Source of the DNA: Arthrobacter livingstonensis
GTDB taxonomy: Bacteria; Actinomycetota; Actinomycetes; Actinomycetales; Micrococcaceae
Reading direction: 5' to 3'
NCBI RefSeq assembly: GCF_003219815.1
Contig: NZ_QJVD01000004.1
Location: 1 to 64,000, forward strand
DNA length: 64,000 nucleotides
Below the pieces are notes generated by a model. The model worked only from the letters and a program-made list of their open reading frames with translations. It was not told the origin of the DNA and made no database searches. The position numbers were made by a program, and so were the translations under genes. This document shows, piece after piece, positions 8,581 through 19,280 of this stretch; position 1 is the first letter of the stretch, and each line of letters begins with the position of its first letter.

Positions 8581-8705
8581 GGGCAGCTTTCTTGTCAGGC
8601 TATTCGCCACGTTATTCGTCAATGGGGCACTGGTCCCAGCCTAGCAATAAATAAGGATGTTCCCGTGCTTAATGCCCATAACTGCCCGGTGGTGAGGGGG
8701 AACGC

Positions 8706-8742
8706 AAGAGCCCGTCCCACCACGAGGGTGCGACGGGCTCTT
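8706..8742 (-). terminator. transcription terminator after the bL37 gene
   Basis: Perfect 11-bp arms AAGAGCCCGTC and GACGGGCTCTT with a 15-nt loop, 19 bp after the bL37 stop. It also sits between bL37 and the upstream end of the small membrane protein operon. Confidence 0.65.
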
Positions 8743-8760
8743 GTGTAGGTCTGTCAAGAC

Positions 8761-8835
8761 TTAAGTGTTGGGGCGCTTACCGTGGTTTGCGCCGCCATTC
8801 TTACGGTCCCGACGCTTGCGTGAACGCTTTGACAT
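8761..8835 (-). CDS. 50S ribosomal protein bL37 (24 residues)
   Basis: A 24-residue, strongly basic protein beginning MSKRSRKRRDRKNGG and ending ANHGKRPNT. The ANHGKRPN tail is the hallmark of the actinobacterial large-subunit protein bL37, first seen in mycobacterial ribosome structures. GGAGG lies 6 nt before ATG 8835. It is too short for usual gene callers and has its own terminator. Confidence 0.85.
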   Translation of the reverse strand: MSKRSRKRRDRKNGGANHGKRPNT

Positions 8836-9169
8836 AGCTGCCTCCAATCTTTCACAAAGATCCGAATAAGATCTGCCCTCCAGTCTCCCATATCGGGCAC
8901 GTGCGAACCTAAACGGCAGGAATTTGCGTCCCGTCCGGCAGCTCCGGGGCTACGGCTTCAAGGTGGTGCGGATGGCAATGGCGGCACATTCAGGATGCGC
9001 CTAACCGGGAGCCAGTTCGGCGCATGTGTGCACCCTGCGCTCCGCCACCCAAAAGCGCCGGCCAGGCTCCGCCGTCGGCCGTTAAACAAACCCTGTGCCG
9101 GAAAGTGCAGGAAGTCAGCGTAGCTTCGCCGAAAGACTGCAATTTCTGACACACAGTTAGGGTGCGGGG
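8836..9169. other. gene-free stretch
   Basis: 334 bp between bL37 and the SGNH-like gene. It must contain the bL37 promoter, but no convincing -35/-10 pair, repeat or RNA was found; short open frames here lack ribosome sites and codon bias. Confidence 0.5.
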
Positions 9170-9769
9170 TCAGGAGGCTTCGGGCAGGTCCAGCCACTGG
9201 TACCAGCCGCGGTGGAGCACCAGCCAGGCCATTAGTCCGTAGCCGGCCTGTCCCGGTGAGCCGGCGTTGGCGGCGACGTCGTTGCGCCACTGCTCGTGGT
9301 TCTGCAGCGGCGAGAACGTGTCCACATAGTGGTGCTTGCGGCGGGTGGTGACGTCGGCAAAGGCCGTGTTCAGCTCCGCCAGCTTGCGGTTGAGCGCCGC
9401 ATCCAGCGACGGAGGCGGGCCCACCACAAACACCGGGATGTTCAGCTGGGTGGCGCCGTCCAGGATGTTCGCCAGGTTCAGCCGGCTGCGCGCCGTGGAC
9501 AGCCCATACTCGATGTCCCTGCCCGAGAGGCCGATGACCAGCCGGTTTTCATGGAAGTCGTCAAAACGCCGTCCGGCCTCCCGCAGCCAGCGGCCCGCCA
9601 GCGCCTCCGTGCCCTCGTCGGGCGTCGCCAGGACATACGACTCAACGGAGACGCTGTCCTGGGGCGTCCGCGCCAGCACCCGGCCAAGCCAGCCCAGTGC
9701 GCGCGGATCGCCTACCCCGGCCACCAGTTCGTCCCCAACGGCCACAATTCGCAGCTCCCGTTTTTCCAC
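9170..9769 (-). CDS. SGNH/GDSL-fold protein lacking the usual catalytic residues
   Basis: 199 residues with the SGNH layout. Block I reads VAVGDELVAGVGD, so the nucleophile Ser of GDS is Glu. Block III reads LSGRDIEYG. Block V, normally DxxHP near the C-terminus, reads NAGSPGQAGYG and lacks both Asp and His. SGNH enzymes are esterases or lipases; this one is probably a non-hydrolytic relative, possibly a binding or regulatory protein. The GTG start at 9769 has AAAGGGG ahead; an open frame extends further but is not protein-like. It is 70 bp downstream of kgd, possibly cotranscribed. Confidence 0.72.
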   Translation of the reverse strand: MEKRELRIVAVGDELVAGVGDPRALGWLGRVLARTPQDSVSVESYVLATPDEGTEALAGRWLREAGRRFDDFHENRLVIGLSGRDIEYGLSTARSRLNLANILDGATQLNIPVFVVGPPPSLDAALNRKLAELNTAFADVTTRRKHHYVDTFSPLQNHEQWRNDVAANAGSPGQAGYGLMAWLVLHRGWYQWLDLPEAS

Positions 9770-9840
9770 GGTGCCCCTTTCGTCTCTGTCAAAAAATGAA
9801 GGATGCCCGGCCTGCTTGCAGACCGGGCATCCATAACGGC

Positions 9841-12800
9841 TTAGTTGCGCTCGAAGGCTTGCTTGACCAGCAGCGTCTGCTCGACGGCGTGCATCTTCGC
9901 CGAACCGGTGGACGTTGCCGCCGAGGCCCGGCGGGAAACCAGGCCCAGCTTCTTCTCGAGCACCGGGGCCAGGTTCAGCGCCATGAACGGCCACGGTCCC
10001 TGGTTGGCCGGCTCATCCTGTGCCCACACGACATCCGCGTTCGGGTATTTGGCCAGCTCAGCCTTGATCTCCGATTCGGGAAGCGGGTACAGCTGCTCCA
10101 CGCGGACGATGGCGGTCTTCGTGTCGCCGGCCTTGTCGCGGGCGGCGAGCAGATCGTAGTAGAGGCGGCCGGAGACCAGCAGGACACGGTCGACGGCGTT
10201 GGCATCCTGGGTGGCATGCTCTCCGATGACCGGGCGGAAGCCGCCGGTGGTGAAGTCCTCCACGGACGAAGCGGCAGCCTTCAGGCGCAGCAGCTGCTTC
10301 GGGGTGAAGATGATCAACGGCTTGCGCGGACGGCTGTAGGCCTGGCGGCGCAACAAGTGGAAGTGCGACGCCGGCGTTGTCGGGTTGACCACCACCATGT
10401 TCTCCTCGGCGCACATCTGCAGGAAGCGCTCAATCCGGGCCGAGGAGTGGTCCGGGCCCTGGCCCTCGTAGCCGTGCGGGAGCATGAGCACCAGTGAAGA
10501 ACGCTGGCCCCACTTCTGCTCCGCAGAGGAGATAAACTCATCCATGATCGTCTGGGCACCGTTGGCGAAGTCGCCAAACTGTGCTTCCCAGATCACCAAG
10601 GCGTCGGGGCTCTCCACGGAGTAGCCGTATTCAAAGCCCATGGCGGCGTATTCGCTCAGCAGTGAATCGTAGATCCACAGCTTGGCCTGATCCTCGCTCA
10701 GGCCCGAGATGGGCGTCCAGACCTTTCCGTTGGCGCGGTCGTGGAACACTGCATGGCGCTGCACAAACGTGCCACGGCGAGAGTCCTGGCCCGCCATGCG
10801 GATCGGGACACCTTCAAGCAGCAGGGAGCCAAACGCGGCAAGTTCGCCAAAGCCCCAGTCGATGGAGCCATCGCGGGACATGGTTTCGCGCTTCTCCAGC
10901 AGCGACTTCAGCTTCTGGTGGACGGTGAAGCCCTCCGGCACCGCGGTGTGGATCGCACCAATGCGGGCCAGCGTATCCTCGCTGATGGCGGTGTTCTTGG
11001 GATCGTTGACAGCGGAGTCGGACTGTTGCGCCATGGGTCGCTCCAAGTCGGAGACGGCGTGCATGTCCTTGGTGATGATCGGGATCGGCGAGGTCTGCGC
11101 GGCATGGGTTTCGGCAAAAACGCGCTCCAGGCGTTCCTGGTAGTCCCGCAGGAGCTGCGATGCCTCATCCTCGGTGATGTCGCCGCGGCCGATCAGGGCC
11201 TCGGTGTAGAGGCGGCGCACGGAACGCTTGGCCTCGATCAGGTTGTACATCAGCGGCTGCGTCATCGAGGGGTCGTCGCCTTCGTTGTGGCCGCGGCGGC
11301 GGTAGCAGACCAGGTCAATGACAACGTCCTTGCGGAAGCGCTGCTGGAATTGGTATGCCAGCTGGGCCACGCGGACCACTGCTTCGGGGTCGTCGCCGTT
11401 CACGTGAAAGACGGGGGCCTGGATCATCTTGGCCACATCGGTGGAGTACACCGAAGAGCGCGAGGAGGACGGCGCCGTCGTGAAGCCCACCTGGTTGTTG
11501 ACCACCACGTGAATGGTGCCGCCGACACGGTAGCCGCGCAACTGGGACAGATTAAGCGTTTCCGCCACCACGCCCTGGCCGGCAAAGGCCGCGTCACCGT
11601 GCACCATGATGGGCAGCACGGGGAAGTTCTCGCCTTGGTCCAAACGGTCCTGCTTGGCGCGGACGATGCCCTCAAGCACGGCGTCCCCGGCTTCCAAATG
11701 CGACGGGTTCGCAGCCAGGTAGACCTTGGTTTCGTTGCCGGCGTCGGAGGTGAACGTGCCCTCGGTGCCCAGGTGGTACTTCACATCGCCGGAGCCCTGG
11801 ACGCTGCGGGAATCCTGGGTGCCCTCAAACTCGCGGAAGACCTGGGCATAGGTCTTGCCGGCGATGTTGGTGAGAACGTTCAGGCGGCCGCGGTGGGCCA
11901 TGCCAATGGCAACCTCGTCGAGGCCGTCGTCGGCGGCATCGGAGATGATGGAGTCCAGCAGCGGAATCAGGGATTCCCCCCCCTCCAGGGAGAAGCGCTT
12001 CTGGCCGACGAACTTGGTCTGCAGGAATGTCTCAAACGCCTCGGCCGAGTTCAGCTTGGACATGATCCGCAGCTGCTCTTCGCGGCTCGGCTTGGAGTAG
12101 GGGTGCTCCAGCTCGTCTTGGAACCACTTGCGCTGCTCGGGCTCCTGGATGTGCATGTATTCGACGCCGGTGGTGCGGCAGTAGGCGTCCCGCAGCACGC
12201 CGAGGATGTCGCGCAGCAGCAGCTTTTGTTTGCCGCCAAAGCCACCGGTGGGCCATTCGCGGTCCAAGTCCCACAGCGTCAGGCCATAAGTCAGCACGTC
12301 CAGGTCGGGGTGCTTGCGCTGGACGTATTCCAGCGGGTCGGTGTCGGCCATGAGGTGGCCGCGGACGCGGTAGGAGTGGATCAGCTGCTGGATCCGGGCG
12401 ACCTTGTTGATCTGGTCGGCCGGGTCCACCTGGAGGTCCAGGCTCCAGCGCACGGGCTCGTACGGGATGCGCAGGGATTCAAAGATGTCGTCGTAGAAGT
12501 TCTCGGCACCGAGCAGCAGCTGGTGGATTTTCTTCAGGAACTCGCCGGAGCCGGCACCCTGGATGACGCGGTGGTCATAGGTGGAGGTCAGGGTCAGGAT
12601 CTTGGAGATCGCGTTCCGGGCAATGATCTTCTCGCTGGCACCCTGAAACTCGGCCGGGTAGTCCAAGGAGCCGACGCCGATGATGGCCGCCTGGCCCTTG
12701 GAGAGGCGCGGCACCGAGTGGACGGTGCCAATGCCGCCGGGGTTGGTCAGGGAAACCGTGGTGCCGGCGTAGTCGTCGGCGGTGAGCTTGCCGGCGCGGG

Positions 12801-13674
12801 CACGCTTGATCAGGTCTTCATAGGTATGCCAGAACTCGGCAAAGCTGAGGGTCTCGGATTTCTTGATGTTCGGCACCACGAGCAGCCGCGTGCCGTCGGG
12901 CTTGGGCATGTCGATGGCGATGCCGAAGTTCACGTGCGGCGGCTGGACGGCAACGGGCTTGCCGTCGATGACGTCGTAGTGGACGTTCATGGAGGGGAAC
13001 TGGCCCAGCGCCTTGATGACGGCGTAGCCGATCAGGTGGGTGAAGGAAACCTTGCCGCCGCGGGCGCGCGCCAGGTTGGAGTTGATGACCACGCGGTTGT
13101 CAATGAGCAGTTTGGCCGGAATGGCGCGCACGCTGGTGGCGGTGGGCACTTCCAGGCTGCTGATCATGTTGGTGGCGATGGCCTTGGCCGGGCCGCGCAG
13201 CACAGTGGAGACCGCCTCGTCGGGAACCGAGGTGTCCCTGGCGGTCTTGGGCAGCTGGGCCGGGATGGGCGTTGAGCCCGTGCGGGCAGCGTCCTTGGCC
13301 GGTGCGGGTGGACGCTGCGCGGCCGGGGCCTTGGCGTCAGCGGCAGCGGGAGCCACCGCGGCAGCGGGAGCCGCAGCAGGCGCGGCGGGCGCAGGCGCGG
13401 GAGCCGCCGCGGGAGAAGCAGCAGGCGCGGCGGGCGCAGCCGCGTTCGCCGCAGGCGCCGGGAGCACGGGGATTTGTGCCGTTATCGGGCTGGAATTGGG
13501 AGCGGTGTGGCGTCCGTTCGTGGCGGAATCATCGGCGTCGAACGACTCAAAGAGTGACCACCACTTCGTGTCCACAGAGTTCTTGTCGGCCTGGTACCGC
13601 TCGTAAAGCTCATCGACGAGCCACTCGTTTCCGCCAAATTCCTCGGGTAGACGGTGGATGGATTGCTCTGGCAC
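9841..13674 (-). CDS. kgd: multifunctional 2-oxoglutarate metabolism enzyme Kgd (E1-E2 fusion)
   Basis: 1277 residues, the full length of actinobacterial Kgd. The N-terminal helix FGGNEWLVDELYERYQ is followed by an Ala/Pro-rich linker (about 60-130), then an E2-type acyltransferase domain with HRVIQGAGSGEFL but no lipoyl domain. The thiamine-diphosphate E1 domain includes GMAHRGRLNVL, GDAAFAGQG and RRRGHNEGDDP; a transketolase-like C-terminal part ends the protein. It serves the TCA-cycle 2-oxoglutarate dehydrogenase complex with a separate lipoylated E2 and Lpd, and can decarboxylate 2-oxoglutarate. The GTG at 13674 is chosen because family similarity begins there and AGAGG precedes it. Confidence 0.95.
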   Translation of the reverse strand: MPEQSIHRLPEEFGGNEWLVDELYERYQADKNSVDTKWWSLFESFDADDSATNGRHTAPNSSPITAQIPVLPAPAANAAAPAAPAASPAAAPAPAPAAPAAAPAAAVAPAAADAKAPAAQRPPAPAKDAARTGSTPIPAQLPKTARDTSVPDEAVSTVLRGPAKAIATNMISSLEVPTATSVRAIPAKLLIDNRVVINSNLARARGGKVSFTHLIGYAVIKALGQFPSMNVHYDVIDGKPVAVQPPHVNFGIAIDMPKPDGTRLLVVPNIKKSETLSFAEFWHTYEDLIKRARAGKLTADDYAGTTVSLTNPGGIGTVHSVPRLSKGQAAIIGVGSLDYPAEFQGASEKIIARNAISKILTLTSTYDHRVIQGAGSGEFLKKIHQLLLGAENFYDDIFESLRIPYEPVRWSLDLQVDPADQINKVARIQQLIHSYRVRGHLMADTDPLEYVQRKHPDLDVLTYGLTLWDLDREWPTGGFGGKQKLLLRDILGVLRDAYCRTTGVEYMHIQEPEQRKWFQDELEHPYSKPSREEQLRIMSKLNSAEAFETFLQTKFVGQKRFSLEGGESLIPLLDSIISDAADDGLDEVAIGMAHRGRLNVLTNIAGKTYAQVFREFEGTQDSRSVQGSGDVKYHLGTEGTFTSDAGNETKVYLAANPSHLEAGDAVLEGIVRAKQDRLDQGENFPVLPIMVHGDAAFAGQGVVAETLNLSQLRGYRVGGTIHVVVNNQVGFTTAPSSSRSSVYSTDVAKMIQAPVFHVNGDDPEAVVRVAQLAYQFQQRFRKDVVIDLVCYRRRGHNEGDDPSMTQPLMYNLIEAKRSVRRLYTEALIGRGDITEDEASQLLRDYQERLERVFAETHAAQTSPIPIITKDMHAVSDLERPMAQQSDSAVNDPKNTAISEDTLARIGAIHTAVPEGFTVHQKLKSLLEKRETMSRDGSIDWGFGELAAFGSLLLEGVPIRMAGQDSRRGTFVQRHAVFHDRANGKVWTPISGLSEDQAKLWIYDSLLSEYAAMGFEYGYSVESPDALVIWEAQFGDFANGAQTIMDEFISSAEQKWGQRSSLVLMLPHGYEGQGPDHSSARIERFLQMCAEENMVVVNPTTPASHFHLLRRQAYSRPRKPLIIFTPKQLLRLKAAASSVEDFTTGGFRPVIGEHATQDANAVDRVLLVSGRLYYDLLAARDKAGDTKTAIVRVEQLYPLPESEIKAELAKYPNADVVWAQDEPANQGPWPFMALNLAPVLEKKLGLVSRRASAATSTGSAKMHAVEQTLLVKQAFERN

Positions 13675-15506
<1,832 letters not shown>

Positions 15507-15526
15507 CTTCGGTTGGTGGCCGGGGC

Positions 15527-15775
15527 TGCCGACCGGCGGCGGATCCGGCATTCCCTCGGCGGCTATTCCCCAAGCGCTCCCATTGCTCGCAAGTCCCCGG
15601 CCCCTCCCAGAGCTCGCAAGCTCGCTCCGGGGCCCCTCGGGGCTGTGGGCCCACGCAACGGGTCCTTCGCGCTCGTGGGCCCAGACTGACGGCCGCCGGC
15701 TGGGAGCGCTTGGGGACTTACATTCTCCTCTACGCCGCCTACGGAAACCCCGGATCCGCCGCACCGGTGGTCGAG
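15527..15775. mobile_element. MITE-like element with long inverted repeats
   Basis: A perfect 16-bp inverted repeat (TCCCCAAGCGCTCCCA at 15567-15582 and its complement at 15701-15716) is extended outward by a weaker match: GGCGGATCCGG..TTCC near 15538 against its complement near 15750. The core carries GTGGGCCCACG. No transposase is present. It sits between convergent genes and may double as a bidirectional terminator. Confidence 0.55.
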
Positions 15776-15789
15776 ACCCGGCCGCGTCC

Positions 15790-16713
15790 CTACTTCACGC
15801 CCCCGGCGGTGAGTCCCCCCACCAGGTAGCGCTGGAAGATGAAGTACAGGATGACGACAGGCGCTGCGCAGACCAGGGCTGCGGCCATCATCTGGCTGTA
15901 CACCGGGATGGCGCCGCCTTCCTGGCTGGCGCTGAACACCTGCAGGACAATGGCCGCCGTCGCCGTGTCTGGCTTGGTGAAGATGGAGGCGAAGAGGACG
16001 TCGTTCCAGCCGAGCAGGAACGCGAAGATCCCGGAGACCACGATTCCGGGCCAGCTCAGGGGCACGATGATCCGGAAAAGAATGGCCAGGTTGGATGCCC
16101 CGTCAATGCGGGCAGCTTCCTCCAGTTCGCGGGGCAGGCCCCGAAGGTAGGTCACCATGACCCACGTCGAAAACGGCAGCGCAAACGTCAGGTAGGCGAT
16201 GAACAGACCCCACAGCGTCCCGATGATCGTGATGCCGAGCCAGGCGCCGATCGAGGCGAACAAGACGAACACGGGCAGCAGCATGAGCGTGCCGGGAATG
16301 CTTTGCAGGCCCAGAAGTCCGCGCAGCACCGTCAGCCGGCCAACGAAGGAAAAGCGGACCAGCACATAGGCCGTGCCGATGGCAATGATCGCCGAAACCA
16401 CGGCGACGGACCCTGCCACCACCAGGCTGTTGATGATGCCCTTTCCAAGGCCGACGCTGCCCCAAATCTTGGAGTAGCTGTCAAGGGAAAATTGGCTGGG
16501 CCAGAATTCGCCGCTTGCCACACCCGTGTCCGTGTTCAGGGACGCCAGGAAAATGTAGGCGATGGGCACCAGCACCACGATGCAAAGGAATGTTGTCAGC
16601 ACAGCGATCAGCCAGGTTGGCATCAGCCGCGTGACCTGTGCGCTCCGGCCGTTGCGGGGTGCCCTGTTTGTGTTGCGCGCTGCCGAGGTGCGCGGGCGGG
16701 TCTGCGTGCTCAT
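15790..16713 (-). CDS. carbohydrate ABC transporter permease (MalG type)
   Basis: 307 residues, six predicted membrane helices after a basic cytoplasmic tail. The EAA loop is visible as ELEEAARIDGASNLAILFRIIVPLS, written here as its start ELEEAARIDGASN and end RIIVPLSWPG. It is the second membrane subunit of a CUT1 importer, moving sugars with the adjacent permease and binding protein. No ATPase gene is nearby, so a shared MsmK-like ATPase elsewhere is expected. The start overlaps the preceding permease stop by 4 bp (ATGA). Confidence 0.9.
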   Translation of the reverse strand: MSTQTRPRTSAARNTNRAPRNGRSAQVTRLMPTWLIAVLTTFLCIVVLVPIAYIFLASLNTDTGVASGEFWPSQFSLDSYSKIWGSVGLGKGIINSLVVAGSVAVVSAIIAIGTAYVLVRFSFVGRLTVLRGLLGLQSIPGTLMLLPVFVLFASIGAWLGITIIGTLWGLFIAYLTFALPFSTWVMVTYLRGLPRELEEAARIDGASNLAILFRIIVPLSWPGIVVSGIFAFLLGWNDVLFASIFTKPDTATAAIVLQVFSASQEGGAIPVYSQMMAAALVCAAPVVILYFIFQRYLVGGLTAGGVK

Positions 16714-17687
16714 TTCTTTCCTCCGTCCTCGGACACGTCAAGCTTCACGGCCCTGAGATAGATGAACAGCGGTATGGCAATGAGGATCAGGGAAACCACC
16801 GCCATTGCCGCGCTCAGGCCAAACCGGAAGCTTTGGAAGCTTGTCACGTAGACCAGGATGGGCAGAACGTTGACATCCGCGGGTGCCGGCGCCCCGAAAA
16901 GGACGAACGGCAGTGTGAAGTTGTTGATGTGGTTCAGGGTGCCCAGCAGGAAGGCCAGCGACACCGGTCCCCTGAGGTACGGGAAGATGACCTCGCGCAG
17001 CTTGCGCCACCAGAGTGCGCCGTCGATCGCGGCCGCCTCGTGGACCTCGTGGTCCACCGACTGCAGGCCCGCCAGGGCAAGCAGGTAGACAAAGGGCCAG
17101 GCCGCCCAAATCTCCACGAAAATGAGCGTCCAGTAGGACATCGGGCCGTTGAGCCACAATCCCGGATCAATTCCTGCGCCATGCAGGATGTTGTTCACGA
17201 TGCCGTCGGGCTGGAGCATGGTGCGCCAAACAGTTGCCACCACGAACGACGGCAGGACATAGGGGACGAGGAAAACAGCGCGTACGACGGCGCGTCCCCG
17301 GTAGGGGTTCTGCGTCACCACGGCGGCGGCCACGCCGAGCGGCACCGTCACGACCGTGGCGATGACGGCAAAGGACACGCTGATCCAGATGGACCGCAGG
17401 AGTTCGGTCTTGGTGATGGCCTCGACAAAGTTCTCAATCCCGATGAACGGGGTGCTCAGCCATTTCCGAAGCGTGTACTGGTCAAGGTCGATGACCGACA
17501 TGTACAGGGCCAGCACCAGCGGAACGAGGATGATGACGGTGATCAGGAAGCCGCCGGGGGCCAGCAGCCACAGGGGGCGGTCCCGCTCGGTGACGCCGCT
17601 GCGTTTCTTGTTCTTGGGGACCCTCGGCCGCCCTGCGGGATGGGATTCCTCGTCCCGCAGGGTGTCCCCGGCGATTTCACTAGACAT
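16710..17687 (-). CDS. carbohydrate ABC transporter permease (MalF type)
   Basis: 325 residues: a hydrophilic N-terminal 40, then six hydrophobic segments. The EAA-type loop reads EVHEAAAIDGALWWRKLREV, a CUT1 signature for docking the ATPase. It pairs with the permease downstream and takes substrate from the binding protein encoded 23 bp upstream. Position next to LacI regulators and uronate genes suggests a sugar acid, glycoside or oligosaccharide. Confidence 0.9.
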   Translation of the reverse strand: MSSEIAGDTLRDEESHPAGRPRVPKNKKRSGVTERDRPLWLLAPGGFLITVIILVPLVLALYMSVIDLDQYTLRKWLSTPFIGIENFVEAITKTELLRSIWISVSFAVIATVVTVPLGVAAAVVTQNPYRGRAVVRAVFLVPYVLPSFVVATVWRTMLQPDGIVNNILHGAGIDPGLWLNGPMSYWTLIFVEIWAAWPFVYLLALAGLQSVDHEVHEAAAIDGALWWRKLREVIFPYLRGPVSLAFLLGTLNHINNFTLPFVLFGAPAPADVNVLPILVYVTSFQSFRFGLSAAMAVVSLILIAIPLFIYLRAVKLDVSEDGGKK

Positions 17688-17710
17688 GGGTGGTTACTTT
17701 CAGCAGCGCT

Positions 17711-19066
17711 TTACTTGGCACGGTCCAGGGCAGCCTGTGCCTTGGCTTGGGAGTCCTTGATCCGGCCGGTCAGGCTCGCTTCGCTGACGGAGCCTGCGGA
17801 CAGGTCGGGGATGGTCTGGACGGCAATGTTCGTCAGTGCCAGCTGGACGTCTCCCCACGCTCCGCTGAACGGCGTCGCCACGGACTTGGACGCCGCATCC
17901 AGCGCGGGGGCCACGAGCGGGTCCGACTGCAATGCCTTCGCCGCCTCAACATTGGTGGGGATCTCACCAAAGATCTTGTAGTAGTCGGCCTGTGCCACCG
18001 TGTCCGTGATCATCTTGATGAACGCAAACGCCAGATCCTTGTTCGGCGAGTAGTCCGCCACGACCAGGTTGTCACCGGAGAGGATGCTGGCGGCCTCGAC
18101 ACCGCCGGACGGGCGGGACGTCATCCCCGGGGGAACCAGGGGCAGCAGCGCATACTTGTACTTGCCTTTGATGACGGACTTGTCGAGCGTGGGGATGCTC
18201 AGGGGGGAGGTCATCGGGAAGTAGCCTGCCCTGCCGGCCGCGAAGGCCGCCAAGGCCTGCGCATTGCCCCAGCCGATGGCGGCCGGGTCCACCGACTTGT
18301 CCTTGGTGATCCAGCCAAAGTAGGCCTCATAGGCCGCGAGGACCGTGGGATCGTCAATGCGGACCTTCTTGCCGTCAATGATGGGATTGCCGGCCTGGAT
18401 TGACATTCCCCAGATGAACTTCCAGGGGTCGAAGTTGTCCTTGTAGGCAATGGCCAGCCCGTACTGGCCGGCTTTTGTCATTTTCTTGCCGTGATCGGCG
18501 AATTCGTCCCACGTGGTGGCGGGCGCCTCGATGCCGGCGGCCTTGAGCAGTTCCGTGTTGTAGGCCATGACAAACGGGCGGCTGACGAAGGGGATGCCGA
18601 TCTGGTTGTTGGCGTCCGGGCCGGAGATGCCCAAGGTGGCCGGGACAAATTTGTCCTTGCCGCCCACCTTGTTCCACTCGGCGTCCCCCAGTTTGACGAA
18701 CGCACCGGTGGAGTAGGCGGTGGGAGTGAACGTGGTTCCCAGCCCGTAGACGTCCGGGCCCGTGCCCGAGACCACGGAAGTCTGGATCCGCGTCATTTCG
18801 TCGTTGGCGGTGGGGTAGGTCTCCCATTGAAGCGTGGCCCCGGTGAGCGTCTTGAAATCGGCCGCAGTCTTGGTAAACCAGGCTTTTTGCTCGTCGGGGT
18901 ACTGCGGTTTGGTGCTGAAGAGAACGGTGAGGGTCTTGCCGGAGCCGTCCACCTTTCCGGTTCCGGTACTGGACGTGTTGGGGGAGCCGCTTCAGGCTGC
19001 CAGTGCGAGGGACAGGGCACCGACCCCGCCGACTCCGGCGATAAAGTTTCTCCGGGTGATTTCCAT
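17711..19066 (-). pseudogene. carbohydrate ABC transporter substrate-binding lipoprotein, in-frame TGA at the lipobox
   Basis: From ATG 19066 (GGAGG six bases ahead) the frame encodes a twin-arginine lipoprotein signal, TRRNFIAGVGG then ALSLALAA, followed by TGA (18992-18994) exactly where the lipobox cysteine is expected, then SGSPN and a normal solute-binding protein of about 427 residues (KTLTVLFSTKPQYPDEQKAW onwards). A single base change from TGC or TGT explains it. GTG 18952 could restart translation but would give an unexported protein. Either the importer is inactive, the stop is read through, or the base is an error. It heads the permease operon and is divergent from a LacI gene. Confidence 0.8.
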
Positions 19067-19155
19067 CGTGTTCCTCCTTGAACATAGGGCGAATGTGTGT
19101 GATTTGCATCATCATTTGGAAGCTGTTGCACAGACTCTATCCCCGTGGCAAAACA

Positions 19156-19173
19156 TGTGCAACCAGTTGCCAA
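19156..19173. promoter_or_regulatory. LacI-type operator site 1
   Basis: TGTGCAACCAGTTGCCAA matches TTGGCAACCGGTTGCCAA at 15 of 18 positions. It lies between the binding-protein start (19066) and the lacI start (19281), so it could control both. A further TTGCCAAACATG half-site follows. Confidence 0.6.
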
Positions 19174-19280
19174 AAAATTGCCAAACATGTTTGGATAGGA
19201 GGAATTCTCCGCTAATCCAGCCATGGCGTTGGATGCAGATGTGATCCACGGCCGGCCGTCGTCCCGAGAGAGGCGTTGTG

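Noticed and set aside
9845-9994. Extension of the SGNH-like protein upstream of 9769
   Set aside because: The extra residues lie across the end of kgd and are not protein-like; GTG 9769 has a ribosome site.
10741-13275. Long open frame of 844 codons on the strand opposite kgd
   Set aside because: It mirrors the codon bias of kgd, has no ribosome site or recognisable domain, and kgd is unmistakable. High-GC DNA often leaves such antisense frames open.
18992-18994. TGA in the binding protein as selenocysteine
   Set aside because: No SECIS-like hairpin was seen after the codon, and a lipobox needs Cys for lipid attachment; mutation or error is simpler.
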